In this document: piece after piece, positions 20,605 through 27,747 of the stretch | Position numbering within the stretch: the first letter of the stretch is position 1 | Layout: the number at the start of each line of letters is the position of its first letter | Assembly (NCBI GenBank): GCA_029945725.1 | Contig: JAQSDB010000011.1 | Location: 124,001 to 188,000, forward strand | Direction of reading: 5' to 3' | DNA length: 64,000 nucleotides | Source: a bacterium | GTDB lineage: Bacteria; Pseudomonadota; Gammaproteobacteria; Pseudomonadales; Moraxellaceae | Notes under the pieces: model-generated | Seen by the model: the letters and a program-made list of their open reading frames with translations, nothing else | Told to the model about the DNA's origin: nothing | Database searches by the model: none | Program-made: the position numbers and the translations under genes

Positions 20605-21008
20605 GGTTGTTCCCCTGTGTTGCTGTCTTGATTGAGTTTTCCGACCAGTGCATCGCGTATGCGTGCCTCGGCAGAATCCAGTTCGATTTGCATCAGTTTG
20701 ATGTCATTGAGTTGCTGTTCCATGGCGGCCCGCCGTTGCGCCAGCTTGTCCAGCATCAGGTGAAGCTGGGCAAAGTTGCCATGTTCGGGGTCATAGAGGT
20801 TGAACAGCTCGCCGCATTCGGCCAGGGAAAAGCCCAGGCGCTTGCCACGCAGGATGAGCTTGAGCAGGACACGGTCACGCGCCGAGTAGATGCGTGTTTG
20901 CCCCCGGCGCTCAGGCACCAGCAGGCCCTCATCCTCATAAAAGCGGATGGTCCGGGTGGTTACATCGAACTCCTTGGCCAGATCCGATATGGAATAGGTG
21001 GTGCTCAT
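20601..21008 (-). CDS. liuR: MerR family regulator of the liu operon
   Basis: A 135-residue MerR-type regulator: N-terminal winged helix ([26 protein letters not shown], then [31 protein letters not shown]) and a coiled-coil dimerisation helix (about 80-125). It is the first gene of the liu operon and overlaps liuA by four bases. LiuR proteins are known to control leucine and isovalerate use. A perfect 16-bp palindrome at 21050-21065 in its promoter is the likely operator, so it probably regulates itself and the whole operon. The inducer is not visible from sequence. Confidence 0.94.
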   Translation of the reverse strand: MSTTYSISDLAKEFDVTTRTIRFYEDEGLLVPERRGQTRIYSARDRVLLKLILRGKRLGFSLAECGELFNLYDPEHGNFAQLHLMLDKLAQRRAAMEQQLNDIKLMQIELDSAEARIRDALVGKLNQDSNTGEQP

Positions 21009-21036
21009 GCTGTCTGCCTGTGCCTGAAGAGACCGG

Positions 21037-21065
21037 ATTATTGCTTACCTTTACGTTAACGTAAA
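21037..21065 (-). promoter_or_regulatory. candidate liu operon promoter
   Basis: Reading the minus strand: -35 TTTACG (complement of 21060-21065), a 17-base spacer and -10 AATAAT (complement of 21037-21042). The LiuR palindrome covers the -35 box and the start of the spacer. Confidence 0.5.
21050..21065. promoter_or_regulatory. probable LiuR operator
   Basis: A perfect 16-bp palindrome, TTTACGTTAACGTAAA, 42 bases upstream of the liuR start. Its form agrees with what I recall of LiuR sites in gammaproteobacteria (TTTACG-type half sites). Confidence 0.75.
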
Positions 21066-21200
21066 CTTGGATCGGGCTGTTTAGGTGAAAATATGACAAG
21101 TCAGTCATCCGGGAGGCTGAAATGTACCGTTTAAGTGGTTTTTACAGCCGGTCATCGGGAGCATAATCGCAGCCTTTCCAAGCCGGATGGTCTGAAACCA

Positions 21201-21866
21201 ATGTCAGGAAAAACGGCAATTCTCATCGGTGCAACAGGACTGGTAGGAGGGCACTGCCTTGATCTGCTGTTGCGTTCGCCTGCCTATAGCCAGGTGATTG
21301 CTGTCAGCCGTCGCCCTGTGTCCATCAAGCACAAAAAGCTGCGGCGGATAGAGACCTCATTCGATCAGCTGGGGGCTGCCCTGGAAAATGTGCGGGCAGA
21401 CGATGCCTTCTGTTGTATCGGCACGACCATCCGCCAGGCGGGCACCAAGGCCGAGTTCCACAAGGTGGATTATGGCTATGCCCTCGAGTTTGCCCACAGT
21501 GCGGTAAAAAACGGGGTCAAGCATTTTCTGCTCGTTTCGGCTCTTGGTGCAAATGCGGGTTCGCCGATATTTTATAACCGGGTGAAAGGCTCGCTGGAAA
21601 AAGAAACAAGTAGTCTGGCGTTTTCGCGAGTTTCCATCTTCCGGCCTTCATTTCTGGTGGGCGATCGGGTGGAACAGCGTCCGGGAGAGGCCATTGGCTT
21701 GCGCTTGTCCTCAATAATCGCTCCCTTTCTGCGAGGGCCTCTTCGCAATATACATTCCATTCGGGGCGCTGATGTTGCGGCCGCCATGGTGGCTTGCGCA
21801 CAAACCGAAAATGTACCGCGTGTCAGAATATACCGTTATGAAGATATGCAGGTCTTGCTGGCCTGA
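21201..21866 (+). CDS. NAD(P)-binding Rossmann protein, TIP30/HTATIP2-like
   Basis: A 221-residue protein with an N-terminal dinucleotide-binding motif (TAILIGATGLVGGHCLDLLL, GxxGxxG), the segment DDAFCCIGTTIRQAGTKAEFHKVDYGYALEFAHSAVKNGVKHFLLVSALGAN and YNRVKGSLE in place of the usual YxxxK. This is the atypical short-chain dehydrogenase group of NAD(P)H-binding proteins related to human HTATIP2. The start at ATG 21201 (MSGKTAILIG) is chosen because the 22 codons before it look non-coding. It is divergent from liuR and 33 bases upstream of rraA. The substrate and role are unknown. Confidence 0.85.
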   Translation: MSGKTAILIGATGLVGGHCLDLLLRSPAYSQVIAVSRRPVSIKHKKLRRIETSFDQLGAALENVRADDAFCCIGTTIRQAGTKAEFHKVDYGYALEFAHSAVKNGVKHFLLVSALGANAGSPIFYNRVKGSLEKETSSLAFSRVSIFRPSFLVGDRVEQRPGEAIGLRLSSIIAPFLRGPLRNIHSIRGADVAAAMVACAQTENVPRVRIYRYEDMQVLLA

Positions 21867-21899
21867 GTCTTTTCAGGCGCCTTTTTAAAGGAGTAGTCC

Positions 21900-22382
21900 A
21901 TGAGTTTTGTGACCTGCGATTTGTGTGATGATCACCCCGATGACGTTCGGGTTTGCGAGCCGATGTTCGCGAGCTTTGGAGGTCGCGAGACCTTTGGTGG
22001 CCAGATCGTTACCGTTAAATGCCATGAAGATAATTCGCGCGTAAAAGAGCTGCTGGCTACGCCAGGAAAAGGCCGGGTGCTGGTGGTCGATGGTGGTGGC
22101 TCGATGCGTTGTGCCTTGCTGGGCGATTTGATTGGCGAGAGTGCGGTCAGGAATGGCTGGGAAGGTGTGGTTGTGTATGGTTGTGTGCGTGATGTTGATG
22201 CCTTGATCCAGCTTGATCTTGGTGTGCATGCGTTGGCGGCCATTCCGCTCAAGAGCGTACGCAAAAGTGTGGGAGAGGTTGATCTTCCCGTAACTTTTGG
22301 TGGCGTTACCTTTACGGCAGGCGAGTTTGTTTATGCCGATAATAATGGCGTTATTGTGGCCTCCAGGAATTTGCTGGCCTGA
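21900..22382 (+). CDS. rraA: RraA family protein (RNase E activity regulator / aldolase fold)
   Basis: A 160-residue protein of the RraA fold. Typical segments: [61 protein letters not shown], and a C-terminal [24 protein letters not shown]. In E. coli, RraA binds and inhibits RNase E. Related proteins are metal-dependent 4-hydroxy-4-methyl-2-oxoglutarate aldolases; the GD-X20-R-D arrangement (GDLIGE ... CVRD) that serves aldolase activity is present, so enzymatic activity cannot be excluded. AAAGGAG precedes the ATG. Length is typical. Confidence 0.92.
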   Translation: MSFVTCDLCDDHPDDVRVCEPMFASFGGRETFGGQIVTVKCHEDNSRVKELLATPGKGRVLVVDGGGSMRCALLGDLIGESAVRNGWEGVVVYGCVRDVDALIQLDLGVHALAAIPLKSVRKSVGEVDLPVTFGGVTFTAGEFVYADNNGVIVASRNLLA

Positions 22383-22544
22383 TCAATAGAGAGCCCGTTA
22401 ATGAAATTGTCAGGCTTCCATTTGTTTAATGGAGATCAGTAAAGGCCGTGTTGTTGAGTAATCATGTGCCGCAGGTAGTGATGGAAGTACTGGATGTACG
22501 CAGAAGTCAGGTTCAATCAGGAAGAAAAACAGGGAGTTATAAAA

Positions 22545-23585
22545 ATGATAATCATATTAAAAAAATACTTTTCACTTGTTTTTTTAGTGGTGCTTTCATC
22601 GGCAGCTAATGCCGATGCCGAAAGCACTGGTGTTATGCATTATGTGACGGGACATTTTTCCTCGGCAGCAAGAGAGTTTCGCCGTGGTGCTGAAAAAGGC
22701 GACATGGTTGCGCAGGCCAAGCTGGGGCAGATGTATCTGCTGGGGGATGGTGTTTCCAGGGATGATGCCAGAGCGCTTGAATGGATACAGAAATCGGCAC
22801 TGCAGGGAAATCATGATGCGCAGTACGTACTGGGCTTTATGTATTTCAATGGCCGTGGAGTGGCGCGTGATGATGGGGCGGCAGCTTCCTGGTATGAGAA
22901 AGCCGCACTGCAGAATGATGCCGAGGCCCAGTTCAGTCTGGGGCTGATGTACCTGGATGGCCGAGGTTTGCCACCGGATAATGAACAGGCTGTGAGCTGG
23001 TTTCACAAGGCGGCTGCGCAGGGGGATATGCAGGCGCAATACGCTCTTGGCGTGCTCTATAGCGAGGGTCGCGGAGTTATTCAGGATGACAAGACGGCAG
23101 TGGAGTTTTTTGAGAGGTCGGCGCAGCAGGGCAATGTGTCGGCCGAGTTCAGGCTCGGCATGATGCACGATCTGGGGCGTGGTGTGCCTCAGGATGGTCC
23201 GGTTGCTATCTCCTGGTATCAAAAAGCGGCTGATCATGGTGATCCTGCTGCACTTTATGTGCTGGGTACCCTTTTTGATGATGGTCGCGGCGTAGCCAGA
23301 GATGAACAGAAGGCGTTGAGGTTGTATCAGCAAGCCGCCAAATGCGGTGATGCCAATGCCGAGCGCTCACTGGGCGATATGTACTTTACGGGGCGTGGTG
23401 TATCGACGAATGACCGTGAAGCGCTGAGCTGGTATCGCCGCGCGGCAGAACAGGGTGATGCGGACGCCCAGCTTGTTGTTGCGGTGATGTATGACCTTGG
23501 CCTGGGGGCTGCGCAGAATGCGAGGGAGGCCCGGGCCTGGTATTTGAAAGCCGAGCAGTCACAGATGCTGGCCGGCTCATTCTGA
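22545..23585 (+). CDS. secreted Sel1-repeat protein
   Basis: A 346-residue protein: signal peptide (MIIILKKYFSLVFLVVLSSAANADA) followed by about eight tandem Sel1-like repeats of 36 residues (pattern A-x2-W-x2-K-A-A-x-G-x2-A-Q-x2-L-G-x-M-Y-x2-G-x-G-V-x2-D). Sel1 repeats form an alpha-solenoid for protein-protein contacts; bacterial members often act at the envelope or in signalling. The start is ATG 22545, with GGAG upstream; an earlier in-frame start at 22494 would precede the signal peptide with 17 hydrophilic residues. It appears monocistronic with its own terminator. Partner and function unknown. Confidence 0.88.
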   Translation: MIIILKKYFSLVFLVVLSSAANADAESTGVMHYVTGHFSSAAREFRRGAEKGDMVAQAKLGQMYLLGDGVSRDDARALEWIQKSALQGNHDAQYVLGFMYFNGRGVARDDGAAASWYEKAALQNDAEAQFSLGLMYLDGRGLPPDNEQAVSWFHKAAAQGDMQAQYALGVLYSEGRGVIQDDKTAVEFFERSAQQGNVSAEFRLGMMHDLGRGVPQDGPVAISWYQKAADHGDPAALYVLGTLFDDGRGVARDEQKALRLYQQAAKCGDANAERSLGDMYFTGRGVSTNDREALSWYRRAAEQGDADAQLVVAVMYDLGLGAAQNAREARAWYLKAEQSQMLAGSF

Positions 23586-23597
23586 ATATGTTCCTGT

Positions 23598-23627
23598 AAA
23601 AAGGCCCGCATCTGCGGGCCTTTTTAT
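23598..23627. terminator. bidirectional terminator between the Sel1 and META-domain genes
   Basis: A 13-bp perfect stem (23598-23610 with 23613-23625), short TC loop, and A/T flanks on both sides of two converging genes. Confidence 0.92.
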
Positions 23628-23640
23628 TTTTTATGGGGGC

Positions 23641-24102
23641 TTATTGCGTGCCGCTTTGAAAGACTATTTTCTCGCCGGCGCGCGTCAGGAGAATCAGCTT
23701 CCCTCCATCCTCCAGCCTGAATTTCTCCACTTGCTCCATTTGCTTCAGGAAAGCCTGCTCAAACTGCATGCGTGGCTCAGGGCCCATCATGCGTGTGGAT
23801 GCGAGCGGGCTGAGCACAAGCTTCTGTTTTTCCCAGTCAATGGTCGCGCTGCCGACAAAGTGATTGACGCCACTAAAGCCACTGACGCCCAGTTCGTTAT
23901 TGTTCTTGCTGTTGTTGTCAGGGTGCAGTGTGACCAGAATGTTTGCAGGAACTTCCGGCAGTGCGCTGGCCTTTTCCAGGGTCCAGCTGCCCAATACGGA
24001 CTGTCTTGTCCTGGTCATTTCTTCTGGCGATTTTGTCATGGTGCTGCAGGCAGTCATGGCGAGGGTCATGGTGAGGGAAAGTGCCAGTACGGATGCTTTC
24101 AT
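23641..24102 (-). CDS. META-domain (HslJ-like) lipoprotein
   Basis: A 153-residue predicted lipoprotein. The signal MKASVLALSLTMTLAMTAC gives a lipobox-like MTAC with Cys19; Met at -3 is acceptable but not ideal. The mature part has the META-domain layout: LGSWTLEKASALPEVPANILVTLHPD, then GVSGFSGVNHFVGSATI, then PLASTRMMGPEPRMQFEQAFLKQMEQVEKFRLEDGGKLILL. E. coli HslJ, of the same domain, is an outer-membrane protein linked to novobiocin resistance and heat stress. It is flanked by two bidirectional terminators, so is its own unit. Specific role unknown. Confidence 0.85.
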   Translation of the reverse strand: MKASVLALSLTMTLAMTACSTMTKSPEEMTRTRQSVLGSWTLEKASALPEVPANILVTLHPDNNSKNNNELGVSGFSGVNHFVGSATIDWEKQKLVLSPLASTRMMGPEPRMQFEQAFLKQMEQVEKFRLEDGGKLILLTRAGEKIVFQSGTQ

Positions 24103-24206
24103 GCGGGCCTCGACAGGGAGAAAACAGGCTCCACAAGCGTAGTGGAAAAAGGAGCTATTGCTGTCATGCGCGAGTGCCGTTGATCGTGCTGTGCCGCTAC
24201 TTTAGC

Positions 24207-24240
24207 CATAAAAAAGCCCGCGAATGCGGGCTTTTTTATG
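24207..24240. terminator. terminator between the META-domain gene and mdh
   Basis: A perfect 15-bp inverted repeat (24207-24221 with 24226-24240), loop GAAT, with A and T runs on either side. It ends the minus-strand mdh transcript. Confidence 0.93.
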
Positions 24241-24251
24241 TGTTACCAGGC

Positions 24252-25238
24252 TTATGGCAGCAGATGTGCCACGCCGTCACGCTCTTCCAGCAGTTCATTC
24301 AGGGTGAAGTCCATGCGCTCACGGCTGAATGCGTCAATTTCCAGGCCTTCAACGCGGGTGTACTCGCCATTGGCGGTAGTAACGGGGACGCCGTACATGA
24401 TGCCCTCGGGAATGCCGTAGGAGCCATCCGAAGGAATGCCCATAGTGACCCACTTGCCATTGGTGCCGAGTGCCCAGTCGCGCATGTGGTCAATGGCGGC
24501 ATTGGCAGCTGAAGCAGCCGAGGAGAGGCCGCGCGCCTCGATGATGGCACCACCACGTTTGCCTACCGTCGGCAGGAATACGTTCCGGTTCCATTCTTCG
24601 TCGTTGATCATGGCCTTGACGCTGGCGCCGGCAATGGTGGCGAAACGGTAGTCGGCGTACATGGTCGGGGAGTGGTTGCCCCAGACAGTCATGGTTTCGA
24701 TATCGGCAACGGCCTTGCCGGTCTTGCTGGCGAGCTGGGAAAGGGCGCGATTGTGATCCAGGCGCAGCATGGCGGTGAAGTTCTTGGCGGGCAGATCAGG
24801 TGCCGACTTCATGGCAATGTAGGCATTGGTGTTGGCCGGGTTCCCGACCACCAGCACTTTCACATTGCGGCTGGCGTGATCGTTCAGGGCCTTGCCTTGC
24901 ACGGTGAAGATCTTGGCGTTTTCCTGCAGCAGATCCTTGCGCTCCATGCCGGGGCCGCGCGGACGAGCGCCCACGAGCAGGGCGTAATCGGCATCCTTGA
25001 AGGCAACGGCAGGATCATCACTGCCGATCATGCCGGCCAGCAGCGGAAAGGCACAGTCTTCCAGTTCCATCATGACGCCCTTGAGAGCGGCCTGGGCCTT
25101 CTCGAACGGGACTTCCAGCATCTGCAGGATTACCGGCTGGTCCTTGCCGAGCATTTCGCCAGAGGCGATGCGAAACAGCAGGCTGTAGCCGATTTGACCG
25201 GCGGCGCCGGTGACTGCAACGCGAACGGGCTTCTTCAT
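24252..25238 (-). CDS. mdh: NAD-dependent malate dehydrogenase
   Basis: A 328-residue TCA-cycle enzyme interconverting malate and oxaloacetate. It begins [30 protein letters not shown], with the NAD-binding fold. Substrate-binding and catalytic residues are visible: Arg93 and Arg99 in [10 protein letters not shown], Asp161 in LRLDHNR and His189 in [13 protein letters not shown]. It is of the cytosolic type found in Acinetobacter and Burkholderia rather than the E. coli type. The start is ATG 25238, with AGGAG upstream; the long open frame beyond it is non-coding. On the minus strand a TACAAT box (25348-25353) is a possible -10. It is divergent from the queD-like gene. Confidence 0.97.
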   Translation of the reverse strand: MKKPVRVAVTGAAGQIGYSLLFRIASGEMLGKDQPVILQMLEVPFEKAQAALKGVMMELEDCAFPLLAGMIGSDDPAVAFKDADYALLVGARPRGPGMERKDLLQENAKIFTVQGKALNDHASRNVKVLVVGNPANTNAYIAMKSAPDLPAKNFTAMLRLDHNRALSQLASKTGKAVADIETMTVWGNHSPTMYADYRFATIAGASVKAMINDEEWNRNVFLPTVGKRGGAIIEARGLSSAASAANAAIDHMRDWALGTNGKWVTMGIPSDGSYGIPEGIMYGVPVTTANGEYTRVEGLEIDAFSRERMDFTLNELLEERDGVAHLLP

Positions 25239-25428
25239 GGTGCGAACTCCTGGATTCAAGGGTGAGCAGCAGGCTCGGGAACTGGGACGGGCAGCGCTTG
25301 GCGGCGTATCCGGGACCACCGGGTAGGCAGTCGCAAAACCGGCGCGGATTGTACATGCGTACCTGTGAAGATGCGACCTTCGGGGCGAATGAGTGGTGTA
25401 GAATCCATGCTCTTCAGAGGTGATCGAC

Positions 25429-26022
25429 ATGCTGATTCGCAAGCTCTTCAATTTCGAAAATGCCCATATCGTGCGCAACTGCACGAGCGACCGCTGCCGC
25501 CGTTCCATTCACGGCCACAGCTACAAGGTCGAGGTCATTCTCGAGGCGAATGCGCTGGATCACGGCCAGATGGTCTACGACTTTGGTTTGATGAAGGGCA
25601 ATATCCGCACCCTCATAGACAGCTTTGATCATGCGATCTGCTACTGGAACCAGGACGATCCTGCCTATATCAAGGCCTGTGAGGACTTCAGTGCGCGCTG
25701 GATCCGCCTGCCGGTATCGCCTTCGGCTGAACAGTTTTCCCGCCTGTTTTTTGTCCTTTCCGATGCGGTGCTCCGGCAGACCGACATGAAGAACGGTGAA
25801 GCCGATGTCAGCCTGCAGTCGATCATCGTGCATGAAACCGCTACCGGCTATGCCCAGTGTTTTCGCGAGGACATCATGAATCCGCGTATGGGCCACATTG
25901 CCCTGGAGGATATCGTGTTCTCGGATCAGGTCCGGGCGGAGTGGCCCGAGCCGGACATGTATGAGCGTCTCAAGCACGGCGAGCGTTTTGCCAATCCTGT
26001 CGTGGAGCGGCAGATCACATAG
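25429..26022 (+). CDS. 6-carboxytetrahydropterin synthase-like protein (QueD/PTPS family, long form)
   Basis: A 197-residue member of the 6-pyruvoyltetrahydropterin synthase superfamily, which converts dihydroneopterin triphosphate to 6-carboxy-tetrahydropterin for queuosine synthesis when acting as QueD. Zinc ligands are likely His13, His28 and His30 in NAHIVRNC and IHGHSY; Cys23 is the best candidate nucleophile. The protein is about 75 residues longer than E. coli QueD, and Cys23 is spaced C-X4-HGH rather than the usual C-X3-HGH. AGAGG lies 8 bases before ATG 25429, preferred over GTG 25420. No other queuosine genes are near. The exact reaction is uncertain. Confidence 0.85.
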   Translation: MLIRKLFNFENAHIVRNCTSDRCRRSIHGHSYKVEVILEANALDHGQMVYDFGLMKGNIRTLIDSFDHAICYWNQDDPAYIKACEDFSARWIRLPVSPSAEQFSRLFFVLSDAVLRQTDMKNGEADVSLQSIIVHETATGYAQCFREDIMNPRMGHIALEDIVFSDQVRAEWPEPDMYERLKHGERFANPVVERQIT

Positions 26023-26181
26023 GCTGGAGCGGCAGGCCCTGCAGGCAGGCCAGGAGGGTCTGCGGCTGCCGCGGCCAGTCACAAATGCTTACGCGATAGA
26101 GGCGTTCCGAGGCTTTCATCATCCTGTCATGTATGGCAGTTTCAATCGCACATACAAAGTGACGAGAGAGTGAGAAAGAAG

Positions 26182-26268
26182 ATGGAAATGCAGGAGTTTC
26201 GTGAAGAGTGGCTGGAAGCCAGCCAGCTCGATGAACTGGATGCGGCCGATGACGCCGTGGAAATGTAA
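26182..26268 (+). CDS. possible 28-residue acidic peptide
   Basis: ATG at 26182 opens a frame MEMQEFREEWLEASQLDELD followed by AADDAVEM and TAA. It has nine Glu/Asp in the first 20 residues and would form an amphipathic helix. GAAAG before the start is a modest ribosome binding site. A good terminator lies 32 bases after the stop, which implies a transcript ends here. It could instead be the untranslated tail of the queD-like mRNA. I recognise no family. Confidence 0.35.
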   Translation: MEMQEFREEWLEASQLDELDAADDAVEM

Positions 26269-26300
26269 ATGTAACCGGTGATACGTCACCCATCAGCCAG

Positions 26301-26327
26301 AAGCCCGCCTGTTACGCGGGCTTTTTT
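26301..26327 (+). terminator. terminator after the queD-like gene and small frame
   Basis: An 8-bp GC-rich stem (AAGCCCGC 26301-26308 with GCGGGCTT 26316-26323), 7-base loop, then a T run. Confidence 0.9.
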
Positions 26328-26350
26328 GTGCCTGCCAGTTGTGCCGGGGA

Positions 26351-27370
26351 CTAGTGCGTCGACAAGCTGATGCGGCGGCGATAATCCCCCGGTGTTTCCC
26401 GGGTCCAGCGCTTGAAAGCACGTTGAAACGCGCCCGGCGTGGAAAAGCCCAGTACGTAGGAAATTTCTCCAAAGCTCATTTGCGTATCGCGCATATAGCC
26501 CAGCGCCAGATCGCGGCGCATCTCATCCAGCAGTGCCTGAAAGGTTGTGCCTTCCTCTTTCAGTTTTCGGCGCAGGGTCCAGTCCGGCATGCCCAGCAGA
26601 TCGGCAGTTTCTTCCAGTGTCGGCGTTTTCCCGTGCAGCAATGGCCCGAGTATGTTCTGTACGCGGCCATTGAGCGTGGCGCCACTTTCCAGTTTTTTCA
26701 TGCGTTCCTGTGCCAGTGCCAGCAATTGCTGATGCAGCAGGGGCTCCGCCTGCAATACCGGTAGCTGCGCCGCATGGGCTTTCAGGCGCAGGGTGTTGCT
26801 GTCCTGGGCAAACAGCACGGGTGCTGAAAATGCTTTCTGGTAATCGGCCTGATAAGCGGGCGCGGAAAACTCGATGCTGACTTCCCTGATCAGATCCGTT
26901 TCGCCGGTCAGCCATTCCATCAGGGTTTTCCAGCTGGCCAGTATGCTGTCCACGACAAAGCGGTTGTATTCGTTGTAGGGCGCAATCGAATAGAAGTTCA
27001 GTGTCGAATGCCCGGTATCGAATCGTGAAATGCCGCGGTAGCAGCGACTGTTCAGGGCTTCGAAGCGGGTCAGTATGTCCAGTGCATGACCCAGACTGGG
27101 GCTGGTCATGGCGAGCAGGCCGGGCAGGCCGAGGTCGGCAATGCGGTTGAGCTGGCTCATCTGCAGGCCGAGGGCAGGCTGACCCGTCTCGCGTATGGCG
27201 TGGGCGCCCAGTTTCATCAGTTCAGTGAGGCCGATGCGACAATCCGGATCACGCAGCTGTGCCGGCGTCAGCCCGACATGAGCCAGCAACAGGTCAGTGT
27301 CGGCGCCACTTTTTTGGGCGGCACGCAGCAACAGCAAGACATAGGGCGCGGCGATATCACCGATTTTCAT
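26351..27370 (-). CDS. AraC family transcriptional regulator
   Basis: A 339-residue regulator with an N-terminal ligand-binding domain of the Arabinose_bd/OruR type (about 10-200: RAAQKSGADTDLLLAHVGLTPAQLRDPDCRI, then LGLPGLLAMTSPSLGHALDIL) and a C-terminal double helix-turn-helix (about 240-335: PTLEETADLLGMPDWTLRRKLKEEG, then SFGEISYVLGFSTPGAFQRAFKRWTRETPGDYRR). ATG 27370 has GGAAG about 7 bases upstream and is preferred to an in-frame TTG at 27385. Such proteins often regulate a neighbouring catabolic gene. The nearest divergent unit is the transglutaminase/ATP-grasp operon, 377 bases away. Whether it controls that operon is inference. Confidence 0.9.
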   Translation of the reverse strand: MKIGDIAAPYVLLLLRAAQKSGADTDLLLAHVGLTPAQLRDPDCRIGLTELMKLGAHAIRETGQPALGLQMSQLNRIADLGLPGLLAMTSPSLGHALDILTRFEALNSRCYRGISRFDTGHSTLNFYSIAPYNEYNRFVVDSILASWKTLMEWLTGETDLIREVSIEFSAPAYQADYQKAFSAPVLFAQDSNTLRLKAHAAQLPVLQAEPLLHQQLLALAQERMKKLESGATLNGRVQNILGPLLHGKTPTLEETADLLGMPDWTLRRKLKEEGTTFQALLDEMRRDLALGYMRDTQMSFGEISYVLGFSTPGAFQRAFKRWTRETPGDYRRRISLSTH

Positions 27371-27747
27371 CCGTACTTCCGGCAACAGCGATGACCGGCA
27401 AGCGGTGCATCGGATAAAGGAGAGGTAGCCCGGCCGGGTTGCCTTGGCTAAGGGCGGCGGCTGGCCAGGTGCGAGCGTCGATTGTGGGCACCGTGTCCGC
27501 GATCGGCAAGATCAATCATCACGGGGGACCTGGCCATGGAGCCGGATTGGCGGGTGTGCACTGCCGGGCGCCCGGGCCTGCCGCAGGAAAAGCGTTTTTT
27601 CGCGCGCCAGTGCGGCCATGGGCTGGTTCTCATGGCTGGCAGAATCAAGGGCACGGATCCTGCATGAACCGTCTTGAGCCTTTTCCGGCGATGCGGCAAA
27701 GGAGATTCCGCCGCATCGCGCCAACCTTTACCGACAAGGCATTTGCA
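27371..27747 (+). other. 377-base divergent intergenic region
   Basis: A long frame runs through this region in phase with the downstream gene, but its residues (rich in Gly, His, Arg, Trp) look non-coding and the family start is at 27748. A perfect 10-bp inverted repeat (27688-27697 with 27710-27719) encloses AAAGGAGATTCC, which resembles a ribosome binding site without a usable start codon after it. No clear -10/-35 pair was found on either strand. Confidence 0.5.

Noticed and set aside
25239-25508. N-terminal extension of malate dehydrogenase
   Set aside because: The 90 extra codons have no family match and would run into the divergent queD-like gene; AGGAG precedes the ATG at 25238.
27439-27747. 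N-terminal extension of the transglutaminase-amidoligase gene
   Set aside because: The 103 extra codons look non-coding, rich in Gly, His, Arg and Trp, while MAIRVALHHKTSYHYDR at 27748 is a typical family start with its own ribosome binding site.
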